Source of the DNA: Pseudoroseomonas cervicalis
Lineage (GTDB): Bacteria > Pseudomonadota > Alphaproteobacteria > Acetobacterales > Acetobacteraceae
DNA length: 64,000 nucleotides
Assembly: GCF_030818485.1 (NCBI RefSeq)
Contig: NZ_JAUTAJ010000004.1
Span: 1,281,001 to 1,345,000 of the forward strand
Reading direction: 5' to 3'
Numbering within the stretch: the first letter of the stretch is position 1; each line of letters starts with the position of its first letter. Shown here piece by piece: positions 52,615 through 61,003 of the stretch. A model generated the notes under the pieces. It was not told the origin of the DNA. It did no database searches and saw nothing but the letters and a program-made list of their open reading frames with translations. The translations under genes were made by a program, and so were the position numbers.

Positions 52615-53727
52615 ATGCTGCTGCTGCCCCCATCCCCCGCGCTGCCGCGCGGCGCCCTGCGGCATGGCGTTGCGCGCCGCGGCGCCCTGCCGCGCCGCGG
52701 GCTGCTCACCGCCGGGGCCGGGCTGCTGGCACTGGCCGCCCTGCCCGGCGGCGGGCTGGACCTGGCCGAGGAATGGCAGGGCTTCAGGCGCCGCTTCCTG
52801 GCGCCGGAGGGCCGCATCCTCGATGACGGCCAGGGCGGCATCAGCCATTCCGAAGGCCAGGGCTACGGGCTGCTGATCGCCCTCGCCGCCGGCGACCGCG
52901 CCGCCTTCGAGCGCATCGCCGGCTGGACCGCCACGGCGCTGCGCCGCCCGCAGGATGCGCTGCATGCCTGGCGCCACGCCCCGGGCCAGCCGCCCGATGC
53001 CAACAATGCCAGCGATGGCGATCTGCTGATCGCCTGGGCGCTTCTGCAGGGCGCCGAGCGCTGGCGCCTGCCGGAGCTGCGCCGCCGCGCCGCCTCCATC
53101 GCCGCCGACCTGCTGCGCCTCTGCACGCTGGAGGTGGAGGGAAGGCTGCTGCTGCTGCCCGGTGCCCAGGGCTTCACCGATCGCGAGCGGGTGGTGATCA
53201 ACCCCTCCTACTACGTCTTCCCGGCGCTGCAGGCGCTGGCGGGGCTGGGCCCGGCGGCGCCCTGGCGCCGGCTGGCGCAGGATGGCGCGGCGCTGCTGCG
53301 CCAGGCGCAGTTCGGCCGCTGGCACCTGCCGGCCGACTGGTTCGAGATCCCGCGCAGCGGCGGCCGCCCCAGCCTCAGCCGCGCCCATCTGCCGCGCTTC
53401 TCCTATGACGCACTGCGGGTGCCGCTGCATCTGGCCTGGGGCGGGCTGCGGCAGGAGCCGGCGCTGCGGGCGGCGGCGGATTTCTGGTACGACCCCGCCA
53501 ATCCCTACCGCCCGGCCTGGGCCGATCTGCGCACCGACAGCATCGCCCCCTATGCGGCGACGCCGGGCATCCAGGCGGTGGCGCGGCTGGCGGCGCGCAG
53601 CGCCAGCGGCCAGGCCTCCACCCTGCGCCCGCCGCGCCCCTCGGAGGCCGAGGGCTATTACGGCGCGGTGCTCTGCTTCCTCTGCCATCTGGCGGAGCAG
53701 GAGGCGACGGCGCCGCTGCTCGGCTGA
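52615..53727 (+). CDS. Glycosyl hydrolase family 8 (BcsZ-like endoglucanase)
   Basis: A 370-residue enzyme that should cleave beta-1,4-glucan. The N-terminus is basic with a twin-arginine (PRRGLLTAGAGLLALAAL), indicating export by Tat or Sec. The GH8 barrel shows the acid Glu80 in SHSEGQGYG, Asp134 in NASDGDLLIAWAL, and INPSYYVFPALQALAG, with SYDALRVPLHLAWGG further on. GH8 members accompany cellulose synthase (bcs) operons, but no bcsA or bcsB is near, so this copy is isolated. It may trim exopolysaccharide in the periplasm. ATG 52615 fits the leader. Confidence 0.88.
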   Translation: MLLLPPSPALPRGALRHGVARRGALPRRGLLTAGAGLLALAALPGGGLDLAEEWQGFRRRFLAPEGRILDDGQGGISHSEGQGYGLLIALAAGDRAAFERIAGWTATALRRPQDALHAWRHAPGQPPDANNASDGDLLIAWALLQGAERWRLPELRRRAASIAADLLRLCTLEVEGRLLLLPGAQGFTDRERVVINPSYYVFPALQALAGLGPAAPWRRLAQDGAALLRQAQFGRWHLPADWFEIPRSGGRPSLSRAHLPRFSYDALRVPLHLAWGGLRQEPALRAAADFWYDPANPYRPAWADLRTDSIAPYAATPGIQAVARLAARSASGQASTLRPPRPSEAEGYYGAVLCFLCHLAEQEATAPLLG

Positions 53728-53981
53728 GGCGCCTGTCCGGGACGCGGGGATTGGGGGCGAAGAATTTGCGGCGGGCCCGCGCCGACAGGCCGCCCCGCCC
53801 GGCGCCGGGCTCGCCGCATCACCCCGCCGGCCGGAAGACGAGCATGGACAGGAGCGACACCTGCCGGCACCCCCGGCAGCGCCGCCGCCGCGCCGGAAGG
53901 CCATCCGCCGGACGACGCGCACGGCCCCTGGGCGCGGCAAGGCGCTGGACGAAGCCGCCGGGGGCGGCCAAAGCTGCCGCC
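53728..53981. other. Intergenic region, no gene seen
   Basis: 254 bp between GH8 and the SDR gene. Very G/C-rich, with short open frames that look artefactual. There is no clear terminator. Confidence 0.4.
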
Positions 53982-54755
53982 ATGCTGATCCCTGACACCA
54001 TCCCCCGCGTCGCCCTGGTGACCGGCGGCGCCAGGCGGCTGGGCCGCGCCAGCGCGCTCGCCCTGGCCGGCGCCGGCTTCGACATCGCCCTGCATTACGG
54101 CCGCAGCCGGGAGGAGGCCGAGGCCACCGCCACGGAGATCCGCGGCCTCGGCCGCCGCGCCGCGCTGCTGCCGGCGGCGCTGGAGCGCGAGGCGGAGGTG
54201 GCGCGGCTGCTGCCCGAGGCCACCGCCGCGCTGGGCCCGGTCGGGGTGCTGCTGAACAACGCCTCCACCTTCGAGCGCGACGAATGGCACGACGCCACGC
54301 GGGAGAGCTGGGACCATCACATCGAGCCCAATCTGCGCGCGCCCTTCGTGCTGGCCCAGGCCTTCGCCCGCGCCCTGCCGGCGGCGGCCGAGGGGGTGGT
54401 GATCAACATGCTCGACCAGCGCGTCTGGTCGCTGACGCCGCATTTCGTCAGCTACAGCGTCTCCAAGGCCGGGCTCTGGGCGCTGACCCAGAGCCTGGCG
54501 CTGGCGCTGGCCCCGCGCATCCGGGTCAATGGCATCGGCCCCGGCCCGGCCATCCCGAGCCCGCGCCAGAGCCCCGAGCAATTCGCCGCGCAATGCGCCA
54601 GCACGCCGCTCGGCCGCGGCACGGGGCCGGAGGAGGTGGCGCGCGCCGTGCTCGCCATCCTGTCGCTGCCGGCGATGACCGGGCAGATGATCGCGCTCGA
54701 TGGCGGGCAGCATCTGCAATGGTCGCCTTCGCGCGGCCAGGGGCTGCCGGAATGA
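53982..54755 (+). CDS. SDR oxidoreductase, pteridine-reductase/FolM-like
   Basis: A 257-residue short-chain dehydrogenase. The cofactor motif is VTGGARRLGRASALALAGAG (Thr-Gly-Gly-Ala-Arg-Arg, the pteridine-reductase form that favours NADPH). NNAS follows near residue 88, and the catalytic Tyr-Lys appears as SYSVSKAGLWALTQSLA. The tail is IALDGGQHLQW. It overlaps folB by four bases (ATGA), a linkage seen for dihydromonapterin or dihydrofolate reductases in the tetrahydropterin branch. This supports a pterin role, though the exact substrate is not proved. ATG 53982 opens directly on the family start. Confidence 0.9.
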   Translation: MLIPDTIPRVALVTGGARRLGRASALALAGAGFDIALHYGRSREEAEATATEIRGLGRRAALLPAALEREAEVARLLPEATAALGPVGVLLNNASTFERDEWHDATRESWDHHIEPNLRAPFVLAQAFARALPAAAEGVVINMLDQRVWSLTPHFVSYSVSKAGLWALTQSLALALAPRIRVNGIGPGPAIPSPRQSPEQFAAQCASTPLGRGTGPEEVARAVLAILSLPAMTGQMIALDGGQHLQWSPSRGQGLPE

Positions 54756-55159
54756 GCTACGCCCCGGATGCCGCGCGCGGGCTGCGGCGCATCGTGGTGC
54801 GCGGCCTGGCGGTGGAGGCGCGCATCGGCATCTACCCGCATGAGGAGGCGGCGCCGCAGCGCGTGCGCATCGATGTCGAGCTGCTGGCCGAGGACGACGC
54901 CGCGCCGCATGGCGTGGGCGAGGACCGGCTGGAGCGGGTGGTGGATTACGAGGCGGTGGCCAACACCGCGCGCCGCATCGCCCTCGATGGCCATGTGCGC
55001 CTGGCCGAGACGCTGGCCGAGCGCATCGCCTGCGCCGTGCTGGAGGGCGATGCGCGGATCGTGGCCGCCCGGGTGACGGTGGAGAAGCCCGACATCATCG
55101 CGGATGTCGCCGCGGTCGGCGTGACGGTGGAGCGGCTGCGGCGGGCCGGGCCGGGGTGA
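54752..55159 (+). CDS. folB: Dihydroneopterin aldolase
   Basis: A 135-residue homo-octameric enzyme of folate synthesis, cleaving dihydroneopterin to glycolaldehyde and 6-hydroxymethyl-dihydropterin. Conserved pieces are VEARIGIYPHEEAAPQRVRIDVEL near the N-terminus, VVDYEAVAN and AETLAERIA. The catalytic Lys is in VTVEKPDI. Its first codon overlaps the SDR stop, so the two are translated together. It is the last gene before a 598-bp non-coding region. FolK and FolP are not in the window. Confidence 0.93.
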   Translation: MSYAPDAARGLRRIVVRGLAVEARIGIYPHEEAAPQRVRIDVELLAEDDAAPHGVGEDRLERVVDYEAVANTARRIALDGHVRLAETLAERIACAVLEGDARIVAARVTVEKPDIIADVAAVGVTVERLRRAGPG

Positions 55160-55575
55160 GAGCGGCGCCTCCCGCCCGCGTGATCGCTGGAAACCGCGCG
55201 GGATCAAGGGGATGCACGACATGTCCCCAACCCTGTCCACGCCTCTGTCCACGGAAACGGTGGAAAACTCGGCCTGCCGCCGCTTTCGCCCGCCCTGTGC
55301 TGCACTGCACAGAGGATGGGCAGAGCCGGCCGCCACCGGCGGCAGAGGGGCGCCGCCGCAGCGCCCCGGCCGGGCTTGTGGGGCATGGCCAGGGCCGCGC
55401 CGGGCGCCACCGCGCGATTCGCGGCGGGGCCGGGCGGCCGCCCCCGTCACGCGGTTGTGAGCAAAATTCTCTTGCCCTGCCGGGATTTGTCCACCGCTCG
55501 TTCCGCAGCCGGGCGTCCCGTCCTCGCGTCAATCGCATTGTTGCTCTTGACGCCTTGTCACACTGTGGTTTTTCA

Positions 55576-55625
55576 GCATTTCGTTTAAAATCAGATACTT
55601 AGTGAAATGCCCAAACTCTGGGCAT
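55576..55625. repeat. Two overlapping inverted repeats in the A/T-rich gap
   Basis: GCATTTC (55576-55582) pairs with GAAATGC (55604-55610) around an A/T-rich loop of 21 bases. ATGCCCA (55607-55613) pairs with TGGGCAT (55619-55625) around AACTC. The shared bases mean only one can form at a time. Confidence 0.6.
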
Positions 55626-55686
55626 CCTCGTGTGACCCGCAGATGACAGCGATTTAGAAGGGTTAACCCCAGCCTCGTCCACAGAC

Positions 55687-55695
55687 TTATCCACA
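55687..55695 (+). promoter_or_regulatory. Perfect DnaA box
   Basis: TTATCCACA, identical to the E. coli R1-type consensus, flanked on both sides by variant boxes within 25 bp (55675-55683 and 55701-55709). It lies 63 bp before uvrC. Confidence 0.75.
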
Positions 55696-55757
55696 GCTTC
55701 GGTGGACAAGTCTGGCGCCCTCTTGAGCGGCGGCCTCCGGCATGGTTCATCCTGGCC

Positions 55758-58004
55758 ATGCAGGATCGCCCCCCCGAGGAGCCGGCCCCCGAACAGCGCG
55801 CCCCCGACGACGCCACCCCCGAAGCCGGGGCCGCCGAGGCGCGGCCGGAGGCCGGGCCGCCGCAGCCGGGCAGCGACCCGGACGCGCCGGTGATGGAGGG
55901 CGTCGCCGTGATCGAGGCGGCGCTGGCCACCATGCCCTTCGCCCCGGGCGTCTACCGCATGCTCGATGCCAAGGGCGACGCGCTCTATGTCGGCAAGGCG
56001 CGCAGCCTGAAGAAGCGTGTGGTGTCCTACACCCAGCTCTCCCGCCTGCCCGAGCGGCTGCGCCGCATGGTGCACGCCACCCGCCGCATGGAGATCATCA
56101 CCACCGGCAGCGAGGCCGAGGCCCTGCTGCTGGAAGCCAATCTGATCAAGAAGCTGCGGCCGCGCTTCAACATCGTCCTGCGCGACGACAAATCCTATCC
56201 CTGGCTGGTGATCACCGAGGACCATGCCTATCCGCAGATCGCCAAGCATCGCGGCGAGAAGCGCAAGGGCGCCAGCTATTGGGGCCCCTTCGCCAGCGCC
56301 TGGGCGGTCGACCAGACGCTGACCGCGCTGCAGAAGGTCTTCCTCCTGCGCTCCTGCCGCGACACGGTGTTCGACAGCCGCGACCGGCCCTGCCTGCTGC
56401 ACCAGATCAAGCGCTGCGCCGCCCCCTGCGTCGGCCGCATCAGCGAGGCCGACTATGCCGGGCTGGTGCGCGACGCGAAGAAATTCCTGTCAGGCGAGAC
56501 GCCCTCGATCCAGAAGGCGCTGGCGAAGGAGATGGAGCAGGCGGCCGAATCGCTGGAATTCGAGCGCGCCGCGGCCTTGCGCGACCGCATCCGCGGCCTG
56601 ACCCATGTGCAGGGGCAGAACGCCATCAACCTCGACGGCGTGGGCGATGCCGATGTCGTGGCGCTGCACCAGATCGCCGGCCAGTCCTGCGTGCAGGTCT
56701 TCTTCTTCCGGGGCGGGCGGAACAATGGCAACCGCTCCTTCTTCCCCTCGCATCTGAAGGATGATGCCGAGCCGGAGGAGGTGCTCTCCGCCTTCCTGAC
56801 CCAGCTCTATGACGATCTGCCGCCGCCGCCGCTGGTGCTGCTCTCGCACGCCCTGCCGGATGCCGGGCTGATCGCCGAGGCGCTGACGCTGAAGGCCGGG
56901 CGCAAGGTGGAGCTGCACGCGCCGCAGCGTGGCGAGAAGCGCCAGGCCGTCGAGCACGCCGCCACCAATGCGCGGGAGGCGCTGGAGCGGCGCCTGGCCG
57001 AGGGCACCGCCCAGGTGGCGCTGCTGGAGGGGGTGGCCAGGCTGTTCGACCTGCCGGAGCCGCCGCGCCGCATCGAGATCTACGACAACAGCCATATCCA
57101 GGGCAGCCATGCCTATGGCGTGATGGTGGTGGCGGGGCCCGAGGGCTTCATGAAGAACGCCTACCGCAAATACGCCATCCAGGGCGGCGGCACGGGGCGC
57201 GCGGCCGCCACCCAGGGCCCGGGCCCCAGCGCCGCCCTGCCGCAGGCGGCGGCGGAGGCGCCCCCCCGCGATCCGGGCGATGTCGCCCCGGCCCTGCCCG
57301 GCGCCACACCGCCGCGCATCCCCGCCGCCCTGGTGGCCGAGGTGGCGGGCGCCCTGAAGGAAACCCGTCCGGCGGGGGGTGGCGACCGCATCGCCAGCGG
57401 CGGCGGCGATGATTTCGCCATGATGCGCGAGGTGTTCGAGCGCCGCTTCGGCCGCGCCCTGAAGGAGGACCCCGAGCGCCAGGGCGAGGGCTGGCCCGAC
57501 CTGGTGCTGATCGATGGCGGCGCCGGCCAGCTCTCCGCGGCGCGCGAGGTGATGGCGGAGCTCGGCCTCGGCGACCTCAACCTGGTGGCGGTGGCCAAGG
57601 GGCCGGATCGCGATGCGGGGCGCGAATGGTTCCACCGCGACGGCCACCCGCCGCTGCAGCTGCCGCCGCGCGACCCGGTGCTGTACTATCTGCAAAGGCT
57701 GCGCGACGAGGCGCACCGCTTCGCCATCACCACCCATCGCGCCGGCCGCAGCAAGGCGATCACCCGCAGCGAGCTGGACGAGATCCCCGGCGTCGGCAGC
57801 GCCATCAAGCGGCGGCTGCTGAACCATTTCGGCTCGGCGCGCGGGGTGCGGCAGGCGGGGCTCGAGGATCTGCAGAACTGTCCCGGCATCGGCCCGTCTA
57901 TGGCGGTGCGCATCCATGAGCATTTCCACCCTGGCGCGGCCGGGGCTAATTTGGGAAAGGCAGCATCGGGAAAACGCCCGGGCCGCACAGCGGGAAGAGA
58001 GTGA
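55758..58004 (+). CDS. uvrC: Excinuclease ABC subunit C
   Basis: A 748-residue nucleotide-excision-repair nuclease, longer than the usual ~610. A ~50-residue Pro/Glu-rich extension precedes the GIY-YIG nuclease ([28 protein letters not shown]). The UVR domain is at [29 protein letters not shown]. The RNase-H-like C-terminal half begins [17 protein letters not shown], holds [12 protein letters not shown], and is followed by the HhH pair ([20 protein letters not shown]). A low-complexity Ala/Pro/Gly insert (about residues 472-548) interrupts the C-terminal half. The stop overlaps the pgsA start (GTGA). Confidence 0.95.
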   Translation: MQDRPPEEPAPEQRAPDDATPEAGAAEARPEAGPPQPGSDPDAPVMEGVAVIEAALATMPFAPGVYRMLDAKGDALYVGKARSLKKRVVSYTQLSRLPERLRRMVHATRRMEIITTGSEAEALLLEANLIKKLRPRFNIVLRDDKSYPWLVITEDHAYPQIAKHRGEKRKGASYWGPFASAWAVDQTLTALQKVFLLRSCRDTVFDSRDRPCLLHQIKRCAAPCVGRISEADYAGLVRDAKKFLSGETPSIQKALAKEMEQAAESLEFERAAALRDRIRGLTHVQGQNAINLDGVGDADVVALHQIAGQSCVQVFFFRGGRNNGNRSFFPSHLKDDAEPEEVLSAFLTQLYDDLPPPPLVLLSHALPDAGLIAEALTLKAGRKVELHAPQRGEKRQAVEHAATNAREALERRLAEGTAQVALLEGVARLFDLPEPPRRIEIYDNSHIQGSHAYGVMVVAGPEGFMKNAYRKYAIQGGGTGRAAATQGPGPSAALPQAAAEAPPRDPGDVAPALPGATPPRIPAALVAEVAGALKETRPAGGGDRIASGGGDDFAMMREVFERRFGRALKEDPERQGEGWPDLVLIDGGAGQLSAAREVMAELGLGDLNLVAVAKGPDRDAGREWFHRDGHPPLQLPPRDPVLYYLQRLRDEAHRFAITTHRAGRSKAITRSELDEIPGVGSAIKRRLLNHFGSARGVRQAGLEDLQNCPGIGPSMAVRIHEHFHPGAAGANLGKAASGKRPGRTAGRE

Positions 58005-58621
58005 CCTTGCCCACCGACCTGCCGAATCTCCTCACCCTCTCGCGCATCGCGGCCGTGCCGGTGCTGGTGCTGCTGGCGGCGCTGCGGCTGCCCTGGGCCG
58101 ATGTCGCGGCCTGCGCGCTGTTCGCCGCCGCCGCCATCACCGATTATTTCGACGGCAAGATCGCCCGCGAGCGGCAGCTGATCTCGGCCTTCGGCCGCAT
58201 GCTGGACCCGATCGCCGACAAGCTGCTGGTGGCCGCCGCGCTGATGCTGCTGGCGGGGCTGGAACGGCTGTCGCTGCTCGGCCTGCTGCCGGCCATCGTC
58301 ATCATGCTGCGGGAGATCCTGGTCTCCGGCCTGCGCGAATATCTGGCCGGGCTCGCCGTCGGCCTGCCGGTGACGAAACTCGCCAAGTGGAAGACCGGGG
58401 TGCAGATGACCGCGCTGCCGGTGCTGCTGGCCGGCGATACGGGGGCAAGGGCGCTCGGCCTCGGCTTCCTGCCGCTGGGCTGGATCGGCGAGGCGCTGCT
58501 CTGGCTGGCCGCGGCGCTGACGCTGGTGACCGGCTGGGACTATCTGCGCGCCGGGCTGCGCCATGCCGAGCAGCAGGACATGGCGAGAACCGCGCCGCCC
58601 AAGGAACTCTCCCGCCCTTGA
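58001..58621 (+). CDS. pgsA: CDP-diacylglycerol--glycerol-3-phosphate 3-phosphatidyltransferase
   Basis: A 206-residue integral-membrane enzyme that makes phosphatidylglycerophosphate, the precursor of phosphatidylglycerol and cardiolipin. The CDP-alcohol phosphotransferase motif is complete (DG-x2-AR-x8-G-x3-D-x3-[10 protein letters not shown], then [11 protein letters not shown]), about residues 48-74. Five to six hydrophobic helices follow. The N-terminus [14 protein letters not shown] is typical. GTG 58001 overlaps the uvrC stop, a coupling widespread in Proteobacteria. The terminal ~20 residues are basic and probably cytoplasmic. Confidence 0.95.
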   Translation: MTLPTDLPNLLTLSRIAAVPVLVLLAALRLPWADVAACALFAAAAITDYFDGKIARERQLISAFGRMLDPIADKLLVAAALMLLAGLERLSLLGLLPAIVIMLREILVSGLREYLAGLAVGLPVTKLAKWKTGVQMTALPVLLAGDTGARALGLGFLPLGWIGEALLWLAAALTLVTGWDYLRAGLRHAEQQDMARTAPPKELSRP

Positions 58622-58670
58622 GGCGTAGAGGGGCCAGACCATCTTCACGGTGACAGGACAGGAGGGGCGC

Positions 58671-59270
58671 ATGGCCCGCGACGTGATCGGCACCATTCCC
58701 AGCCAGCGGGACCGCGGCGGCCTCGCCCGGCTCGCCGGGCTGGCCCTGCTGGCCGGGCTCACCGGCTGCGGCGCCTCCTCCTTCACCGGGGCGCGCGACA
58801 CCGTGCCGACCGACAGCCTGACCGCCCAGCGCATCCTGGGCCAGCCGGTCGAGGTGCCGCCGCTGCTGCCGGTCGCCGGCAATGTCTGGCCGGCGGGCGA
58901 GGAAACCCGCCGCGCCACCCTGGCCGACCCCGAGGTGCGCCCGGCCGATCCGCTCGCCGTGCCGCAGCCCCTGCCCCGCCAGCAGCGCGGCAGCTCCACC
59001 CCGCCGGACCTGCTGGCGCCGGGCACCAATGTCGGCGCCACCCCGCCCAATTTCGCCACGCCGGCCGAGCCGCCGCCGCCCCCGCCGCCGCGCCGCGACG
59101 GGCGCGTCATCCCGACGCCGCAGGGCCCGGCGGTGACCACCGGCGGCGGCGCCGGCTACAGCACCTACACCACCCCGGGCGGCGGCTCCGGCATCGCCAT
59201 CCCGCAGGGCGGCACCACGACGCTGCTGGGCCAGGACGGCACCGTGCGCCAGGTGCCGACGCCGCGCTGA
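58671..59270 (+). CDS. Proline-rich lipoprotein of unknown function
   Basis: A 199-residue protein with a lipoprotein signal: a basic start, hydrophobic LAGLALLAGL and lipobox LTGC (Cys ~residue 33). After maturation it should be lipid-anchored. The rest is low-complexity, rich in Pro, Gly and Thr, with a run of prolines (PPPPPPP) and repeated GGG/TTT patches; no fold is recognised. ATG 58671 follows a strong AGGAGGGG. Its stop overlaps the moaD start (TGATG), so it shares a transcript with moaD and moaE without an obvious functional link. Confidence 0.75.
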   Translation: MARDVIGTIPSQRDRGGLARLAGLALLAGLTGCGASSFTGARDTVPTDSLTAQRILGQPVEVPPLLPVAGNVWPAGEETRRATLADPEVRPADPLAVPQPLPRQQRGSSTPPDLLAPGTNVGATPPNFATPAEPPPPPPPRRDGRVIPTPQGPAVTTGGGAGYSTYTTPGGGSGIAIPQGGTTTLLGQDGTVRQVPTPR

Positions 59271-59527
59271 TGGCCGTCGACATCCTCTATTTCGCCTGGG
59301 TGCGGCAGAAGGTCGGCAAGGGGGCGGAGCGCGTCGCGCTGCCCCCCGGCACGCATGACATCGCCGGGCTGATCGCGCATCTGGCGGCGCTGAGCCCCGG
59401 CCATGCCGAGGCCTTCGCCCATGCGAAGCAGATCCGCGCCGCGGTGAACCAGGATTTCGTGACCCCCGCCCATCCGGTGAAGGATGGTGACGAGGTGGCC
59501 TTCTTCCCGCCCGTGACCGGTGGCTGA
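59270..59527 (+). CDS. moaD: Molybdopterin synthase small subunit
   Basis: An 85-residue ubiquitin-like sulfur carrier. The C-terminal Gly-Gly (PPVTGG) is the thiocarboxylated end that feeds sulfur to MoaE. DILYFAWVRQKVG and AVNQDFV(x)PxxPVKDGDEVAFFPP match the family. It is translationally coupled to the lipoprotein before and is followed by moaE one base after its stop. The pair makes molybdopterin from precursor Z. MoaA, MoaC and MoeB are not in the window. Confidence 0.94.
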   Translation: MAVDILYFAWVRQKVGKGAERVALPPGTHDIAGLIAHLAALSPGHAEAFAHAKQIRAAVNQDFVTPAHPVKDGDEVAFFPPVTGG

Positions 59528-59528
59528 G

Positions 59529-59996
59529 ATGGCGCGCATCCTGGTGCAGGAGGCCGCCTTCGACATGGCGGCGGAGATGGCGGCGCTGTCCGCCGGCCGG
59601 GTCGATGTCGGCGGTGTCGCCAGCTTCGTCGGCATCTGCCGCGCCGATGACGGGCTGCGCGCGCTGGTGCTGGAACACTATCCCGGCATGACGGAAAAGG
59701 CGCTCTCCCGCATCGCCGCCGAGGCGGAGCGGCGCTGGCCGCTGACCGGCTGCACGGTGATCCATCGCGTCGGGCGGATCCTGCCCGGGGAGCCGATCGT
59801 GCTGGTGCTGGCAGCCTCCGCCCACCGCGCCGCGGCGCTGGAGGCCTCTGCCTTCCTGATCGACTGGCTCAAGACCGGCGCGCCCTTCTGGAAGCGCGAG
59901 GAACTGGCCGACGGGTCGGAGCGCTGGGTGGAGGCGAAGGAGAGCGACGACGCGGCGGCGGAGAAGTGGAAGGCAGGGGGCTCCGCCCCCCTCTGA
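59529..59996 (+). CDS. moaE: Molybdopterin synthase catalytic subunit
   Basis: A 155-residue catalytic subunit that inserts two dithiolene sulfurs with MoaD. The family features are GGVASFVGICR, LVLEHYPGMTEKAL and the core HRVGRILPGEPIVLV. The lysine-rich active loop is DWLKTGAPFWKREEL, containing the essential lysines. A GTG at 59520 gives three more residues and is also possible. The last few codons (GGSAPL) overlap a palindromic element, so the C-terminus seems to have been redefined by that repeat. Operon with moaD; transcription should end at the hairpins downstream. Confidence 0.93.
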   Translation: MARILVQEAAFDMAAEMAALSAGRVDVGGVASFVGICRADDGLRALVLEHYPGMTEKALSRIAAEAERRWPLTGCTVIHRVGRILPGEPIVLVLAASAHRAAALEASAFLIDWLKTGAPFWKREELADGSERWVEAKESDDAAAEKWKAGGSAPL

Positions 59997-60042
59997 CGCA
60001 GTGCGTCAGAGCCCGCCAGGTTGACAGGGTCCCCCCGGACCC
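59976..60042. repeat. Three-hairpin palindromic cassette at the moaE end
   Basis: Three adjoining exact dyads: GGGGGC-TCC-GCCCCC (59976-59990), CTCTGACGCA-G-TGCGTCAGAG (59991-60011) and GGGTCC-CCCC-GGACCC (60027-60042). The first two overlap the last codons and the stop of moaE. The arrangement looks like a REP-type extragenic element. Confidence 0.7.
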
Positions 60043-60112
60043 CGCCATCAGTGTGGCGGCCCGCCTGGCCGGGAGACGGCGGCAGCCTGACAGAAAAAGA
60101 TGATGGGGGTCT

Positions 60113-60136
60113 GGGGGAAGAATTCTTTCTTCCCCC
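60113..60136. terminator. Bidirectional terminator hairpin
   Basis: Perfect 10-bp stem GGGGGAAGAA / TTCTTCCCCC with a 4-nt loop between the convergent moaE and Rossmann-protein genes, followed by ATCTTTCATCT. The A/T-rich inner arms can serve both strands. Confidence 0.75.
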
Positions 60137-60142
60137 GATCTT

Positions 60143-61003
60143 TCATCTAAAGGTCTGCTTGAGGCCTTCTGTTAACTCCCTCGGCTCCACGCCCAGTTCG
60201 CTCCGCATCGGCGCGATGTCGAAATCCTTGTCCTCGGTCAGGCGGCGGATCTCGTCCGGGCCGATCTCGGGCAGGAAGGGCAGCAGGCGGGTGAGCGGCG
60301 CCAGGGCGCGCAGCGGCGCCGCCGGCATGGGCAGGATGGGCGGCACGCGCACCCCGGCGGCACGCGCCACGGCGGCCAGGAAGTCGCGATAGGCCACGGG
60401 CCGCGGCCCGGCGATGACCATCGCCTGCGGCGCGTCCCAGTCGCGCTGCAGGGCGGCGACCAGGCAGGCGGTGACGTCATCCTGGTGGATCGGCTGCACC
60501 AGGGCCCGGCCGCCGCCGGGCAGCGGCGCCACCGGCAGGCGCCGCAGCAGGGCGGCCAGGCGCTGGACGTTGTTCTCGCCCTCGGCGCCATAGATCATGG
60601 TCGGGTGCAGCATCACGCCCGGGCGGCCGCTGGCGAGCAGCGCCGCCTCCCCCGCCCGCACGCCGTCGCCATGCGCATCCGGCCAGCGGGAGAAGCGGCG
60701 GGTGGAGCCCATCAGCACCACCGGCGCGCCCTCCGGCGCGGCGGCCAGGATGGCGCCGGCCCAGCGCGCATGGGCGCCGCTGGCGACGCGCCCGGCGCCG
60801 GAGAGCGCGGCGCGCAGGGCGGCGGCATCCTCCAGCCTGGCCAGGCGCGGCGTGCCGGGCAGGCCGGTGGCCGCCCAGCGCGCCGCGTCGCGCACCACGG
60901 GGATGAAGGGCAGGCCGCGCGCCGCCAGCGCCCGGCACAGGGCCGAGCCCGAGCGGCCCGAGGCACCGATGATGGCGACCGGGCCGTCCGGCGCCACCGG
61001 CAT
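60143..61003 (-). CDS. NAD(P)-binding Rossmann-fold protein (NmrA/NDUFA9-like)
   Basis: A 286-residue atypical short-chain dehydrogenase. The dinucleotide motif is VAIIGASGRSGSALCRALAARG. VVLMGSTRRFSR, MLHPTMIYGAEGENNVQRLAALL, PIHQDDVTACLVAAL and VIAGPRPVAYRDFLAAVA follow, as in NAD-dependent epimerase/NmrA-like proteins. The YxxxK motif is not evident, so a binding or regulatory role is possible. ATG 61003 overlaps the gltX stop by one base (TGATG), so it is translated with gltX. Substrate unknown. Confidence 0.85.
   Translation of the reverse strand: MPVAPDGPVAIIGASGRSGSALCRALAARGLPFIPVVRDAARWAATGLPGTPRLARLEDAAALRAALSGAGRVASGAHARWAGAILAAAPEGAPVVLMGSTRRFSRWPDAHGDGVRAGEAALLASGRPGVMLHPTMIYGAEGENNVQRLAALLRRLPVAPLPGGGRALVQPIHQDDVTACLVAALQRDWDAPQAMVIAGPRPVAYRDFLAAVARAAGVRVPPILPMPAAPLRALAPLTRLLPFLPEIGPDEIRRLTEDKDFDIAPMRSELGVEPRELTEGLKQTFR

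Larger units (their letters stand above)
55160..55757. other. oriC candidate: Candidate replication origin: DnaA boxes plus A/T-rich segment
   Basis: A 598-bp gap without genes. It contains a perfect DnaA box TTATCCACA (55687-55695) and close variants: TCGTCCACA (55675-55683), TTGTCCACC (55487-55495), the same TTGTCCACC on the minus strand (55701-55709), and CTGTCCACG twice (55233-55241, 55245-55253). The stretch 55535-55620 is exceptionally A/T-rich for this genome and could be the unwinding element. A 7-bp hairpin (55607-55625) and GTTAAC (55662-55667) are also present. No dnaA, hemE or parAB is adjacent, so this remains a candidate. Confidence 0.5.

Noticed and set aside
55160..55757. Riboswitch or small RNA upstream of uvrC
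   Set aside because: The hairpins at 55576-55625 overlap, are not followed by a T tract and do not match a riboswitch class I know. The DnaA boxes give a better explanation of the region.
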